Positions 43,031 through 52,217 are shown, counted from the stretch's first letter. The stretch: DNA of 64,000 nucleotides from Cellulomonas aerilata (GCF_007991755.1 NZ_BJYY01000018.1:124001-188000); one strand, 5' to 3'. Program-made: numbers and translations. The notes: generated from the sequence alone by a model not told the origin.

Positions 43031-44551
43031 ATGACCGACGACGCCGGGACCGAGCTGCGCCGGTTCTCCGTCATGGGTGCCGGCCGGGTGCGCGACGTGG
43101 TCGTCGACCCCCGTGCCCGGCTGGGTGACGTCCTCGACCAGCTCGGGCTGCCCACGACCACGGAGGCCCTCTCCCCCGGTGGGCAGCGGCTGCGCCGCAC
43201 CGCCGTGCTGACCGGCGCCGGCATCCCGGACGGAGCCGTCCTCGTCGCCGTCGACGCCGGGGGCCTCGCCCCGAGCCGGGTGCAGCCGTCCGGGCCGCTG
43301 TCCGCCGCGCACGCGCCCGGGTCGAGGACGACGGGGCAGGTCGTCGCCGGCGCCACCACCGCGGCCGTGCCTGCGCCCGTCCCGGTGCCCGTGCCGCTGC
43401 CCGGGGGGGCCACCACCCGGTCGGGGACCGCCCACCGCGGGACCGAGGGCTCGGCGTGGCGCGGGGCCAGGACGGCGGCCACCTCCGCACCAGCGGCGAC
43501 CCGCACATCCTGGTTCGCGCCGGTGACCGGCCTGGGCCTGACCGCGCTGACGGCGGCGACCGTGCTGCTCCCGGGTGCCGCGTCCGACGGCGCCGTGCCG
43601 GGGGCCGTGCTCCTCCTCGCGGCGCTCGCCGCCTCCTGGGCCGGCCGCGGCGTGCGCGTCCGGCTCTCCGCCGCCGTCGGTGCGGGCGTCGGCGCCGGCC
43701 TCCTCCTGCTCGGCCTCGTGCCGGGGCTGCCGACCGGCGCGGGCCACCTGGCCGTGGCCGCCGGCGGGCTCGGAGCCGCCGTCAGCGCCGTCGTGGGCCG
43801 CAGCGGCACGCCGCTCCTCCGACGGCTCGCCGCGACCACCGTGGTGGTGGGGCTGACCGTGACCGCCACGGCGGTCCTGGCGCTCGTGGCGTCGTGGCCG
43901 GTGACGGTGGTCGCCGTGGGTGCGGTGGCCGTGGCCGTGCCGCTCGCCCGCGTCCTGCCCGACGTCGTCGTGGACGTGGACACCGCCGCGCTGGTGGACC
44001 TCGACCGGCTCTCGACGACGGCCTGGTCCCCGCGCCCCCGCCGTGCGCACCCGCGGTGGCGCCCCATCCGCCGGGACGACGTCGTCGGGCAGGTCCGGGA
44101 CGCCGTCCGCCATCAGCGGGTGGTGCTGGCCGGCGTGCTCGCCGGCGTCTGCGTGTCCAGCGCGGCCCTCGTCGCCGCGTCCCCGGGCTCCGCTCTCGCG
44201 ACCACGCTGCTGCTGGGGACGGCCGGCACCGGTCTCGCGCTCGTGGCGCGCCGGTACCAGGACCGCACGGACCGCTGGCTGCTCCGGTGGAGCGGCCTCG
44301 CGGCCGTCGCCGCCGCCGCGGTGGTGCTCGCCGGACGGGTGCCCGGCGGCGTCGGCGCCGCCGTCGGCGTCGGGCTTGCCGCCGTGACGGTCGCCCTGGT
44401 GCTGCTCGCGCCCGTCGTCGGCCGGGGCTGGACGTCCCTGGGGCTGGGCCGGCTGGCGGACGTGCTCGAGGCGCTGTGCGTCGCCGGGGCGCTGCCCCTC
44501 GCGGTCTGGGCCGCCGCCCTCGTGCCGTGGATCCGGGGGCTCGTGACCTGA
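43031..44551 (+). CDS. EccD-like T7SS membrane protein, divergent paralogue
   Basis: A 506-residue protein with a ubiquitin-like N-terminal domain (RFSVMGAGRVRDVVVDPRAR, LSPGGQRLRRTAVLTGAGIP) and about 11 transmembrane helices from residue 165 on, the EccD layout. It lacks the conserved motif that follows the ubiquitin-like domain in classical EccD (YDDLVEAIADVVE in the other copy at 48502-49872) and has a Pro-rich linker instead. It is the only plus-strand gene of the locus. ATG at 43031 with GGAGGGG upstream. Possible heterodimer partner of the classical EccD. Confidence 0.82.
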   Translation: MTDDAGTELRRFSVMGAGRVRDVVVDPRARLGDVLDQLGLPTTTEALSPGGQRLRRTAVLTGAGIPDGAVLVAVDAGGLAPSRVQPSGPLSAAHAPGSRTTGQVVAGATTAAVPAPVPVPVPLPGGATTRSGTAHRGTEGSAWRGARTAATSAPAATRTSWFAPVTGLGLTALTAATVLLPGAASDGAVPGAVLLLAALAASWAGRGVRVRLSAAVGAGVGAGLLLLGLVPGLPTGAGHLAVAAGGLGAAVSAVVGRSGTPLLRRLAATTVVVGLTVTATAVLALVASWPVTVVAVGAVAVAVPLARVLPDVVVDVDTAALVDLDRLSTTAWSPRPRRAHPRWRPIRRDDVVGQVRDAVRHQRVVLAGVLAGVCVSSAALVAASPGSALATTLLLGTAGTGLALVARRYQDRTDRWLLRWSGLAAVAAAAVVLAGRVPGGVGAAVGVGLAAVTVALVLLAPVVGRGWTSLGLGRLADVLEALCVAGALPLAVWAAALVPWIRGLVT

Positions 44552-44580
44552 ATGGCCACCGCCGGGCCCGGCCGGCGCGC

Positions 44581-45930
44581 TCAGTCCGTGGCGTCGCGCC
44601 GCCCGCGCCCCAGGGCCCGCGCGAGGGCGACCGCGGCGACCAGCCCGACGCCCCCGGCGGCCAGCAGCAGGCCCGTCCGGCGCGCCGGGGCCCAGGGCTC
44701 CGACCGTGGGCCGGCGACCGCGGGCCCGACGACGTCCGTGCCGGTCTGCGCCGGGGGGTGCCCGGGGACCGGGGGGCCTGGACGGGACGCGTCGATCGTC
44801 AGGGTGAGGGCGTCGTGCGGCGAGACGGCGCCCCAGCCGAGGACGTCGTCGCGCGACCCCTGCCTCGGGCGCTCCGCGCTCATCATGATCCGGTGCGCCC
44901 ACAGGTCGGGACCCTCGTCCGGGAACTGCTCGGCCAGGAGGGCCGCGGTCGCGGCGACGTAGGGGACGGCGTAGCTGGGCGTCGGCTCCTCGCTGAGGTA
45001 GCAGTCGAGCAGCCCGCGGTAGGCGGTGGCGACCAGCTGCCCGGGAGCCGCGACGTCGACGTGGGACCCCGTGAAGGTCTGCTCCGAGGGCCGGCCGTCG
45101 GAGCCGACCGGCGCGACCCCGAGCACCCCGGGGAAGCCGGCCGGGTAGTGCACGCCCCCCGGGTCGCCCGCGGGAGCCGTCAGCGCGCTGCCGGCGCTGG
45201 CGACGACCAGGGCGCCCCTGCTGCCGGCGTAGGCGACGGCGTCCTCCAGGCGCGGATCGGGCTCGGCGACGCTCATCGACACGGCGATGACCTGCACCCC
45301 GGCGTCGGCCGCCCAGCGGATCCCGTCGGCGAGCCGACCGGTGTCCGGCAGGAGCTCGGGATCCTGCTCGGTGGGGTCCTCCACGGCGCCGAACACCTGC
45401 ACCGGCACGATGGTCGCGTAGGGCGCCAGGCCGACGACGCCGGAGCCCTCCGCCGGTCGGGCCCCGATGATGCCGGCGACGGCCGTGCCGTGACCCGAGG
45501 GGTCGGCCCAGCCGTGCGGCTCGTAGACGTTGACGTACTCCTGCTCGAGCGAGGCGGGCAGGAACGAGGTGCCCTCGGCGTAGGCGTCGCCGTACGGGCC
45601 ACCGTTGACGAAGTGCGGGTTGGCGACGTTGATGCCGGAGTCGACGACGGCGACCCGCACCCCCCGTCCCGTGGCACGGGTCCACACGCGACTGACGTCG
45701 TAGCGGTCGAGCGCCTCCGGCAGGCCGGTGACGGCGTAGCCGCCCTCCTGGTCGCAGTCCTGCGACGACTCGTCGTCCGCGACGGCGTCGGCGACCGGGC
45801 GCACCCCCTGCGCGACGGGCGCGGCGTCCGGCGCGGCCCCGGGTGGCCCGGTGACGACGATCCCGGCGACGGGGAGCATCGCTGCGAGGGCGACGGGCGC
45901 GACGCCGAGCCGGCGGACCGCACTCCTCAC
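44581..45930 (-). CDS. mycP: Mycosin (S8 subtilase), oxyanion-hole variant
   Basis: A 449-residue membrane-anchored subtilase with signal peptide, catalytic Asp97 (VAVVDSGIN), His148 (GHGTAVAGI) and Ser319 (PTPSYAVPYVA), and a C-terminal transmembrane anchor (residues about 418-438). In typical mycosins the oxyanion-hole residue is Asn in an AGN motif; here it reads ASAGSAL, with Ser248. The catalytic Ser motif is also changed from GTS to TPS. Mycosins are needed for T7SS stability even when inactive. GTGA overlap with eccB. Convergent with the plus-strand eccD-like gene. Confidence 0.87.
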   Translation of the reverse strand: MRSAVRRLGVAPVALAAMLPVAGIVVTGPPGAAPDAAPVAQGVRPVADAVADDESSQDCDQEGGYAVTGLPEALDRYDVSRVWTRATGRGVRVAVVDSGINVANPHFVNGGPYGDAYAEGTSFLPASLEQEYVNVYEPHGWADPSGHGTAVAGIIGARPAEGSGVVGLAPYATIVPVQVFGAVEDPTEQDPELLPDTGRLADGIRWAADAGVQVIAVSMSVAEPDPRLEDAVAYAGSRGALVVASAGSALTAPAGDPGGVHYPAGFPGVLGVAPVGSDGRPSEQTFTGSHVDVAAPGQLVATAYRGLLDCYLSEEPTPSYAVPYVAATAALLAEQFPDEGPDLWAHRIMMSAERPRQGSRDDVLGWGAVSPHDALTLTIDASRPGPPVPGHPPAQTGTDVVGPAVAGPRSEPWAPARRTGLLLAAGGVGLVAAVALARALGRGRRDATD

Positions 45931-47294
45931 GCGTCTGCCCCGGTGAGCCCCCGGGAGACCGCGCGACGAGCGTCGTCGACGTCGAGCTCGGGACCGTCGC
46001 CGAGGTGCGCCAACCACGACGCGGGCACCCGCACCGGCTCGACGCCCGGGTAGCCGAGCCGGGCGAGGATCTCCCCGGAGGGCACCGTGACGCCGAACCG
46101 GGTCGCCGTCTGGTCCACGAGGAACACCGGACCCGTCCCCGTGCCGGTGCTGCTCATCCGCACCAGCGCCCCGCTGCCGGCGGCGACCGTCACCCGGCGC
46201 CCGGCGAACATCTCGTGGGTGGGAGGGACGGTGGCGAGCGTGGTCCCGGCGCGCTGGTCCCCGGCGGTGTGCAGGGCGGCGCACGGCTGCTCGGTGGTGG
46301 TGCGGGGCAGGTCCGACGGCCAGTTCTCCGGGGCGTAGGGATCGGTGTCGTTCGGGACGCCGCTGAGGTCCGCGTTGGTCACGTCCTTCGCGTTGCCCAG
46401 CCCGCCCGGGGCCTGGATCGAGTAGAGCGCCGCCGCGAACGGCGTGATCGGCGCCGCCCCGGTCCGCGTCAGGATCGACGTCGCCCCGCCCACGTCGACG
46501 TTGCGCACGAGCTGGCCGACGCTCGCCGCGCCGCCCGGACCGCCGATGGCGGCGGGCAACGGCTCACCGAGGCCGGGGATCGTCTCCAACGGCCACTGCA
46601 GCACGCTGCCCGGGGTGTAGAGGTCGACGAACGTGCCGGGGGCGGCGACGGCGGGCACGGTGTCCAGTCCCAGGATGCGTCGCACGCTCGGCTGGGCCTG
46701 CGCCGGGATCTCGTAGCGCACGCCACCGGTCACGAGCACCTGGCCGCCGTCGTGCTGCAGGACCACGCCGGACTCGGTGTCCTCCTCCAGGCGCGTCGCC
46801 GGGTCGATCGCCAGGTAGGTCGACCCGTTCGGCGCCAGGCACGCCGTCCATCCCGACTGCTGGAGCTGGTCCGGCGCCGGGAGGTCGTCCGGGGCGCCGA
46901 CGATGCCGATGGTCGCCCCGCGAGGCGCCGCGGCGACGGCCTCGTCGGGCACCACCTCCACCCGGAACCCCGAGTCGGACGGCAGGAGGAGCCTCGCCGA
47001 GGCGGTGTTGATCACCGGGTAGAGGGTGCCGTCCAGGGCGAGGAAGCGTTCGCCGCTCCCTTCGGTGATGACGACGCCCTGCTGGTCCCAGTCGTCCGGC
47101 AGACCTGGGCTGAGCAGCCCGCTCAGGGCTGCCGCGGCGACCATGAGCGCCGACAGCACCACTCCGGCGACGACAGGACGCCCCTGCGGCAGGCTCTCGA
47201 CCTCCTTGCCCCGCGGGGTGCCGCTGACGAACGCGGAGACCAGACGCCGCCGGCTGTACTTGTGCGCCTCGATGAGGTCACGCTTGCTCGCCAC
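45927..47294 (-). CDS. eccB: Type VII secretion protein EccB
   Basis: A 455-residue core component of the T7SS membrane complex. The short cytoplasmic N-terminus (MASKRDLIEAHKYSRRRLVSAF) and single transmembrane helix (residues about 41-62) match EccB, followed by a large extracytoplasmic region with repeats of the form RFLALDGTLYPVINTASARL. EccB holds the complex together outside the membrane. ATG at 47294. It overlaps the downstream mycosin gene and sits 44 bases after the LAXTG-protein gene. Confidence 0.93.
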   Translation of the reverse strand: MASKRDLIEAHKYSRRRLVSAFVSGTPRGKEVESLPQGRPVVAGVVLSALMVAAAALSGLLSPGLPDDWDQQGVVITEGSGERFLALDGTLYPVINTASARLLLPSDSGFRVEVVPDEAVAAAPRGATIGIVGAPDDLPAPDQLQQSGWTACLAPNGSTYLAIDPATRLEEDTESGVVLQHDGGQVLVTGGVRYEIPAQAQPSVRRILGLDTVPAVAAPGTFVDLYTPGSVLQWPLETIPGLGEPLPAAIGGPGGAASVGQLVRNVDVGGATSILTRTGAAPITPFAAALYSIQAPGGLGNAKDVTNADLSGVPNDTDPYAPENWPSDLPRTTTEQPCAALHTAGDQRAGTTLATVPPTHEMFAGRRVTVAAGSGALVRMSSTGTGTGPVFLVDQTATRFGVTVPSGEILARLGYPGVEPVRVPASWLAHLGDGPELDVDDARRAVSRGLTGADA

Positions 47295-47338
47295 CGGCTG
47301 CTCCGGCCCCCCTGCTCCACGTCATGGTCGAACGCTCG

Positions 47339-48505
47339 TCAGGCCCGACGCCGGTCGCGCCGGCTCGTGGCCGCGACGCGGACCAGCGTCATGCCGGCGG
47401 CGATGCTCGCGCCGGCGACCGCCAGAAGGCTGTGCGGGTCCGCCCCGGTGTCGGCCAGCCGGTCGGTGCCCGTCGTCGCGTCGCCCGACGTCCGGGTGTC
47501 CGCGGCCCGCGCCGCCTGCTGGCGCCGGATGAGCTCAGCGGTCAGCACGCGCGACGCCGGGGCGTCGGCCACCGGGTTGGCGGGGAGCTCGCGGGAGCGG
47601 ACGTCGCCGGTGGGCAGGCCGCGGGTCGCGAGCACATCGGAGGTCTGCTGACCGGGCCCCTGCACGGGTTGCGGCGCGGGCTCCGGGCGCGGCTCGGGCT
47701 CCGGGCGCGGCTCGGCGGGCGGGTCCACCGGGGGGTCGACCGGTGGGTCCACGGGCGGGTCGACCGGCGGGTCCACGGGCGGGTCGACCGGGGGGTCCAC
47801 GGGCGGGTCGACCGGCGGGTCCACGGGTGGATCGACCGGTGGGTCCACCGGGGGGTCCACGGGCGGCTCGACCGGCGGGTCCACGGGCGGCTCGACCGGC
47901 GGGTCCACCGGCGGGTCCACCGGCGGGTCCACCGGCGGCTCCACCGGGGGGTCCACCGGCGGCTCCACCGGCGGGTCCACGGGCGGCTCGACCGGTGGGT
48001 CCACCGGCGGCTCCACCGGCGGGTCCACGGGCGGCTCGACCGGGGGGTCGACAGGCGGCTCGACCGGCGGGTCGACAGGCGGCTCAGGCAGATCGACCAG
48101 GGGCACGACCAGCAGGTCCACCGAGGTCTCGACCGGACGATCGACCGCCGGCTCCGCCGGCAGGTCCAGCGAGGGCTCGAGCGGGACGTCCACGGCCCGC
48201 GCCACCGGCAGCTCCTCCGAGAGTGCGACCGTGACGTCCACGGGCTGCGCCACCGCGAGGTCCGGGCAGAGCGGGAACAGCGGCTGGCCGCAGCCCTCGA
48301 CGACGACGGGCTCGACGCGCGGTGCGCCGTCCACCACGGCAGCGGAGGCCGCCGTGCCGGGGACGAGGACGATGGCGGCGGCGAAGGCACCGGCTCCGGC
48401 CAGCCGCGCACCGCCCAGCAGTGCGCCCGGCACGAGGAGCTGTCGAGGTGCCGGAGCGGCGAGGTGGCGTCCGGCGTAGGAGCGCGTGCGCGCGGTTCTG
48501 CTCAT
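47339..48505 (-). CDS. LAXTG-anchored proline-repeat stalk protein within the T7SS operon
   Basis: A 388-residue exported protein. A signal peptide (up to about ASAAVV) is followed by a Val/Pro/Leu-rich region with two cysteines (GCGQPLFPLC), about 31 tetrapeptide repeats PPVD/PPVE, and a C-terminal sorting signal: LADTG (residues 350-354), a hydrophobic stretch and an Arg-rich tail. LAXTG is the motif recognised by class E sortases of high-GC Gram-positives. The ATG at 48505 overlaps the eccD stop (ATGA). No known T7SS component has this architecture; it may form a wall-spanning spacer. Confidence 0.82.
   Translation of the reverse strand: MSRTARTRSYAGRHLAAPAPRQLLVPGALLGGARLAGAGAFAAAIVLVPGTAASAAVVDGAPRVEPVVVEGCGQPLFPLCPDLAVAQPVDVTVALSEELPVARAVDVPLEPSLDLPAEPAVDRPVETSVDLLVVPLVDLPEPPVDPPVEPPVDPPVEPPVDPPVEPPVDPPVEPPVDPPVEPPVDPPVEPPVDPPVDPPVDPPVEPPVDPPVEPPVDPPVDPPVDPPVDPPVDPPVDPPVDPPVDPPVDPPVDPPVDPPVDPPAEPRPEPEPRPEPAPQPVQGPGQQTSDVLATRGLPTGDVRSRELPANPVADAPASRVLTAELIRRQQAARAADTRTSGDATTGTDRLADTGADPHSLLAVAGASIAAGMTLVRVAATSRRDRRRA
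47711..48082. repeat. 12-bp tandem array, 31 units, coding for PPVD/PPVE
   Basis: Thirty in-frame 12-base units encode PPVD or PPVE in near alternation and one degenerate unit encodes PPAE at the low-coordinate end. Wobble positions vary between units, so the array is old or under selection rather than freshly expanded. Confidence 0.9.
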
Positions 48506-49872
48506 AACGACTGAATCACTCCGAGCGCCAGGACCGTCAGGGGAACAAGCAGGACGAGCAGGACGGATTCCACCACATCGGTCGCCCGGGCACGGGCAAG
48601 GACTGACCGCGGCGGGAAGGCCATGAGGAGATTCACCCCGACGGCGGACATCGCGACGACGGCCGCGAGGACCGGCGCCCATGCCGGCTCCGCGAGCACC
48701 GCACCGATCGTGGCCGTGGCGACGGAGAGCACTCCACCGGCCACCGACACGACGACGTCGACGGCCCGGGCGTCGCGCCGAGCCGCGAGGACGAGCAGCA
48801 CCGACACGAGCCAGCTCACCGCGAAGGCGAGCGGGTTCATCGGGGCGACGACGGGCGCGACCAGGACGTGGAGGACCGCCAGGGTCAGCCGGAGACCGTG
48901 CACGAGCCGCGCAGAGAGCTCCACGCGGTCACGGACCGCCGTCCCGTCGATCGGGTCGGGGTCCCGCAGGATCGCGTCCTCCGACTGGAGCGGCGGTGGC
49001 GCGGTGCGGGTGAGCTGCAGCGCGTACCGCGGCGCCAGCCCGGCGACGAGGACCAGCAGCACCGTGAGCACCAGCAGGACGCGGCCGGGGTCCAGCCCTG
49101 TGCCGACGACCAGGCCTCCCGCCGCCGCCCCCACGACACCCACCGTGACGGCGGGCAGGAGCGGCCACCCTCGCTCCCGGAGCACCGCCAGACCCACCGC
49201 TCCGACGAGCGCGACGCCCAGGCCGGCGACCACGCCGGTGGCACCCGGGCCGGAGACCAGGTCACGGGACGCAGCGACGAGGGCGAATGCGACCGCGGTG
49301 CCGAAGAGCACCAGCGCGCCCTCCACGTCCTGGCGCACCCGGGCCAGGACCGCACCGCCGAGGGTGGCGATCACGGCGACACCCGCGGCGGTCAGGGCCG
49401 CCGGCAGCGGGGGGATCGCCGCGGCGTGGAGGGTCCACGCGCCCAGGAGGGCGAGGACGCCCGCGACGGACAGCATGGTGCGCCGTGAGCTCTCCGCCGT
49501 CCAGGTGCCGGCCTGCTCCTCGACGACGTCGGCGATCGCCTCGACCAGGTCGTCGTAGACCTTCGGCGGCTTCTCGTCGACGCCGACGCTGACGGACAGC
49601 ACCGCGCCGTCGCGCACACCCTGGGCCAGCAGGCTCGCGTCGAGGTCGAGGGCATGCCCGTCGGCGGTGTGCACGCGGCAACCGCCGTGGACCTCGTCGG
49701 GCTCGAGGACCCCCAGGGTGCGCACGACGCCGGGCAGCACCTCGGCGAGCGGCAGGAGCGCGGGCAGCGTGAGGTCCGCCGTGCGCGAGCGTGCGACGAC
49801 GGTGAGCCGGACGATCTCGTTCGGCGTCACGGCCGGTGCGGCGGCCGACGCCTGCTGGTCGACGGCGGTCAC
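48502..49872 (-). CDS. eccD: Type VII secretion membrane protein EccD (classical copy)
   Basis: A 456-residue channel-forming component. The ubiquitin-like N-terminal domain (RLTVVARSRTADLTLPALLPL, VHTADGHALDLDASLLAQGV) is followed by the EccD hallmark KVYDDLVEAIADVVEEQ and 11 or so transmembrane helices. In mycobacterial ESX complexes two EccD copies form a vestibule per protomer. The GTG at 49872 overlaps the end of the Gly/Ala-repeat gene (GTGA), and its own stop overlaps the LAXTG-protein gene. Confidence 0.93.
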   Translation of the reverse strand: MTAVDQQASAAAPAVTPNEIVRLTVVARSRTADLTLPALLPLAEVLPGVVRTLGVLEPDEVHGGCRVHTADGHALDLDASLLAQGVRDGAVLSVSVGVDEKPPKVYDDLVEAIADVVEEQAGTWTAESSRRTMLSVAGVLALLGAWTLHAAAIPPLPAALTAAGVAVIATLGGAVLARVRQDVEGALVLFGTAVAFALVAASRDLVSGPGATGVVAGLGVALVGAVGLAVLRERGWPLLPAVTVGVVGAAAGGLVVGTGLDPGRVLLVLTVLLVLVAGLAPRYALQLTRTAPPPLQSEDAILRDPDPIDGTAVRDRVELSARLVHGLRLTLAVLHVLVAPVVAPMNPLAFAVSWLVSVLLVLAARRDARAVDVVVSVAGGVLSVATATIGAVLAEPAWAPVLAAVVAMSAVGVNLLMAFPPRSVLARARATDVVESVLLVLLVPLTVLALGVIQSL

Positions 49873-52217
49873 CGGACGACTCCGTCCCCGGCGAAGTCGC
49901 CGCCGTCGAGCCAGTCCTCGCCCACCTCGACGTCCGAGGTCCACGTCCGCTCGTCGTCCAGGCCCCGGCCGGCCGGGCGGCCCCCGACGACGAGACCTCC
50001 GGCAGCACCCCCTGCTCGACCGCCGGCGGCGGGACCTGCGCCGGCAGCTCCGGTGCCCTCTGCGCCGCGGCCCCCTGCGCCCGCCGCGCCTGTCCGGCCC
50101 ATCGCGCCCCGGGCACCCGCCTGGGCCGCGCCGTCCGCACGACCGGCACCCGCGTCCTGGTGTCCTGCACCACGCGGCCCGGCCGCGACGCCGGGTCGTC
50201 CGGCACCGGCGGGGGCCACGCCCGCCTGCCCCGCGCCCGGGTGGAGCGGGGCGCCCGACGGGCGCGCGGCCGCACCGGAGCCCGGTGCCGCAGCGCCGGC
50301 AGCCGAGGAACCCGCTGCACGACCCACTGCCGAGGAGCTCGACACACCGCCCGCGGCCCGGGCGCCCGCCGGGCCACCCGCACCTCGCGGTCCCGCCGCA
50401 CTGCCCGTCCCGGTGGTGACGCCCGTGACTCCGCCCACCGGACGCGCACCCGCCGCACCACCGGCCGCGCCACGAGAACCCGCTGCCCCACCGGACCCCG
50501 TCGAGCCGCCCGGCACACCACCGGCCGCGCCACGAGAACCCGCCGCACCACCGGTCCCGGTCGTCACACCTGCCATTCCGCCCACCGGACGAGCACCCGC
50601 CGCACCACCGGAGCCCGCCGTCACACCAGCCACCCCGCCCACGGGGCGAGCACCCGCCGCACCACCGGACCCCGCCGTCACGCCAGCCACGCCACCCACC
50701 GGACGGGCACCCGCCGCACCACCGGACGCCGTCGAGCCGCCCGGCACACCACCGGCCGCGCCACGAGAACCGGCCGCACCACCAGACCCCGTCGTCACAC
50801 CGGCCACCCCGCCCACCGGACGGGCACCCGCCGCACCACCAGACCCGGTCGTCACGCCAGCCACCCCGCCCACCGGACGAGCACCCGCCGCACCACCGGA
50901 CCCCGTCGTCACACCAGCCACCCCGCCCACCGGACGGGCACCCGCCGCACTACCGGACCCCGTGGTCACACCGGCCACGCCGCCTGCCACGCGAGAGCCC
51001 GCTGCGCCGCCCGTCCCCGTGGTGACGCCCGACATGCCGCCCGCCGCACCACCGCGGATCGCGCCGCCGGGGGCCGCGATCCCGGGGGCCGCACTCCCCC
51101 CGAGCCGAGCCGAGACCGGGCCGAGGGGCGCCGCGGCCCCGACCGCACCGCCACCCGCAAGCAGCCCGCTGCCGCCCGCCAGACCGACCAGCCCGGCGGC
51201 CGCCGCGCCGGCGCCACCGGCGAGGACACCACCCGACGAGCCACCGAGGGCACCGGCGGCACCGACGCCGTCGCCCGCGACGGTCGGCGGGACACCCGCG
51301 ACGGTCGGCGGGAGGCCTCCGACGGTCGGCGGGACGCCCGCGCCTCCGCCGGCCGCAACGGGACCGACGACGGGTGTGATCACGCCGTCGACGGCCGGCG
51401 CACCGTCCGGAGCGGATGCCGGCGCCGGGACGCTCGCGGGCTCGTGGACGATGTCTCGCGGGACCACCGGTCCGATGGCACCCGGAACCGCCGCCGAGGC
51501 TGCACCGGCGCCGCTGCCGGTGCGCGCACCGAAGCGTGTCGTGCCCGCGGCACCGGTCGCGGCACCGCGCGCGGCGACAGCCGAGGACCCACCGGCGGAG
51601 GCACCGCCGGCCGTGACCCCTTCGCTCCCCGCCGTGGCGTGGACCTGCCGCTCGGAGCTCCCGTAGCCCAGATCTGCGGCGAGCGTGCCCGACGACGCCT
51701 CGAGCTGACGCTGGAGGGTGTCGAACGCCTGCCCGGCCGCCCGCTCGCGCTCGTCCTTCGCCGCCTCGAAGGAGTCGACGGCCTGCCGGTGCGCGGTCCA
51801 TGCCGGCCCGGGAGTCCCTGCTGCCTCCTCGGTGCGGGCGGCGTCGGTCATCGTCGGAGGAGAGCCGACGGGCGGCAGGGCCGCACGACGCCGCTCGGCC
51901 GCATCGAAGGCCGCCCGGACGCCGGCGAGCGCCGCGATGGAGGTCTCCACCTCGGCGAGCTTGCCGTCGACCGCCGCAGCGAACCGTCGGGTGGCCTCCG
52001 CCGCCGCCGACCCGCCGGCGCTGGGGTAGGCGTCCTCGAGCCCCGGCCCAATGGTCATGGCGAGCTCGTCCTTCACGGCGGTGAGCTCGGTGCGCACCTC
52101 GGTCAAGGCGCGGTGCGCCGCGTCGAGGCTCGCGTCGTCCTGGGTGACCGCCATGGCGAGCCGTACCTCGTTGGGACCCATCGACCCACCGCCCCCGCTG
52201 TCCATCGCCACGTTCAT
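49869..52217 (-). CDS. Gly/Ala-repeat T7SS substrate-like protein
   Basis: A 782-residue protein. Residues 1-210 are helical (VTQDDASLDAAHRALTEVRTEL, AEVETSIAALAGVRAAFDAAE), resembling the N-terminal helical hairpin of ESX/PPE-type substrates, though not a clear PPE domain. The remainder is low-complexity Gly/Ala/Pro/Val, including about eleven 19-residue repeats (VAGVTTGSGGAAGARPVGG). The C-terminus is acidic with Trp residues (DVEVGEDWLDGGDF). It has no signal peptide. ATG at 52217, overlapping both neighbours. It recalls mycobacterial PE_PGRS/PPE proteins in style but is not homologous by eye. Confidence 0.75.
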   Translation of the reverse strand: MNVAMDSGGGGSMGPNEVRLAMAVTQDDASLDAAHRALTEVRTELTAVKDELAMTIGPGLEDAYPSAGGSAAAEATRRFAAAVDGKLAEVETSIAALAGVRAAFDAAERRRAALPPVGSPPTMTDAARTEEAAGTPGPAWTAHRQAVDSFEAAKDERERAAGQAFDTLQRQLEASSGTLAADLGYGSSERQVHATAGSEGVTAGGASAGGSSAVAARGAATGAAGTTRFGARTGSGAGAASAAVPGAIGPVVPRDIVHEPASVPAPASAPDGAPAVDGVITPVVGPVAAGGGAGVPPTVGGLPPTVAGVPPTVAGDGVGAAGALGGSSGGVLAGGAGAAAAGLVGLAGGSGLLAGGGAVGAAAPLGPVSARLGGSAAPGIAAPGGAIRGGAAGGMSGVTTGTGGAAGSRVAGGVAGVTTGSGSAAGARPVGGVAGVTTGSGGAAGARPVGGVAGVTTGSGGAAGARPVGGVAGVTTGSGGAAGSRGAAGGVPGGSTASGGAAGARPVGGVAGVTAGSGGAAGARPVGGVAGVTAGSGGAAGARPVGGMAGVTTGTGGAAGSRGAAGGVPGGSTGSGGAAGSRGAAGGAAGARPVGGVTGVTTGTGSAAGPRGAGGPAGARAAGGVSSSSAVGRAAGSSAAGAAAPGSGAAARPSGAPLHPGAGQAGVAPAGAGRPGVAAGPRGAGHQDAGAGRADGAAQAGARGAMGRTGAAGAGGRGAEGTGAAGAGPAAGGRAGGAAGGLVVGGRPAGRGLDDERTWTSDVEVGEDWLDGGDFAGDGVVR
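50384..51045. repeat. 57-bp tandem array, about 11 units
   Basis: Units encode VAGVTTGSGGAAGARPVGG or variants (VPGGSTASGGAAG, MAGVTTGTGGAAG). Several neighbouring units are nearly identical in DNA, so the array is likely to vary in copy number between strains. It stays in frame with the 782-residue gene. Confidence 0.85.

Noticed and set aside
44561-44572. 12-bp palindrome GCCGGGCCCGGC between convergent eccD-like and mycosin genes as a terminator
   Set aside because: Short and made only of G and C, so likely to occur by chance here; not strong enough to list.
47711-48082. Regularly repeated DNA that could suggest a CRISPR array
   Set aside because: Units are contiguous 12-base direct repeats without unique spacers and encode PPVD/PPVE in frame inside a gene. 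The same reasoning excludes 50384-51045 and 53845-54060.
49654-51666. Plus-strand proline-rich frame of 670 codons
   Set aside because: It is the complement of the Gly/Ala repeats; the minus-strand frame has a proper start, overlaps at both ends and a structured N-terminus.
49869-52217. Identification as a mycobacterial PE_PGRS or PPE protein
   Set aside because: No PE or PPE motif at the N-terminus, and repeats differ from PGRS in sequence and period. Only a general resemblance in style.
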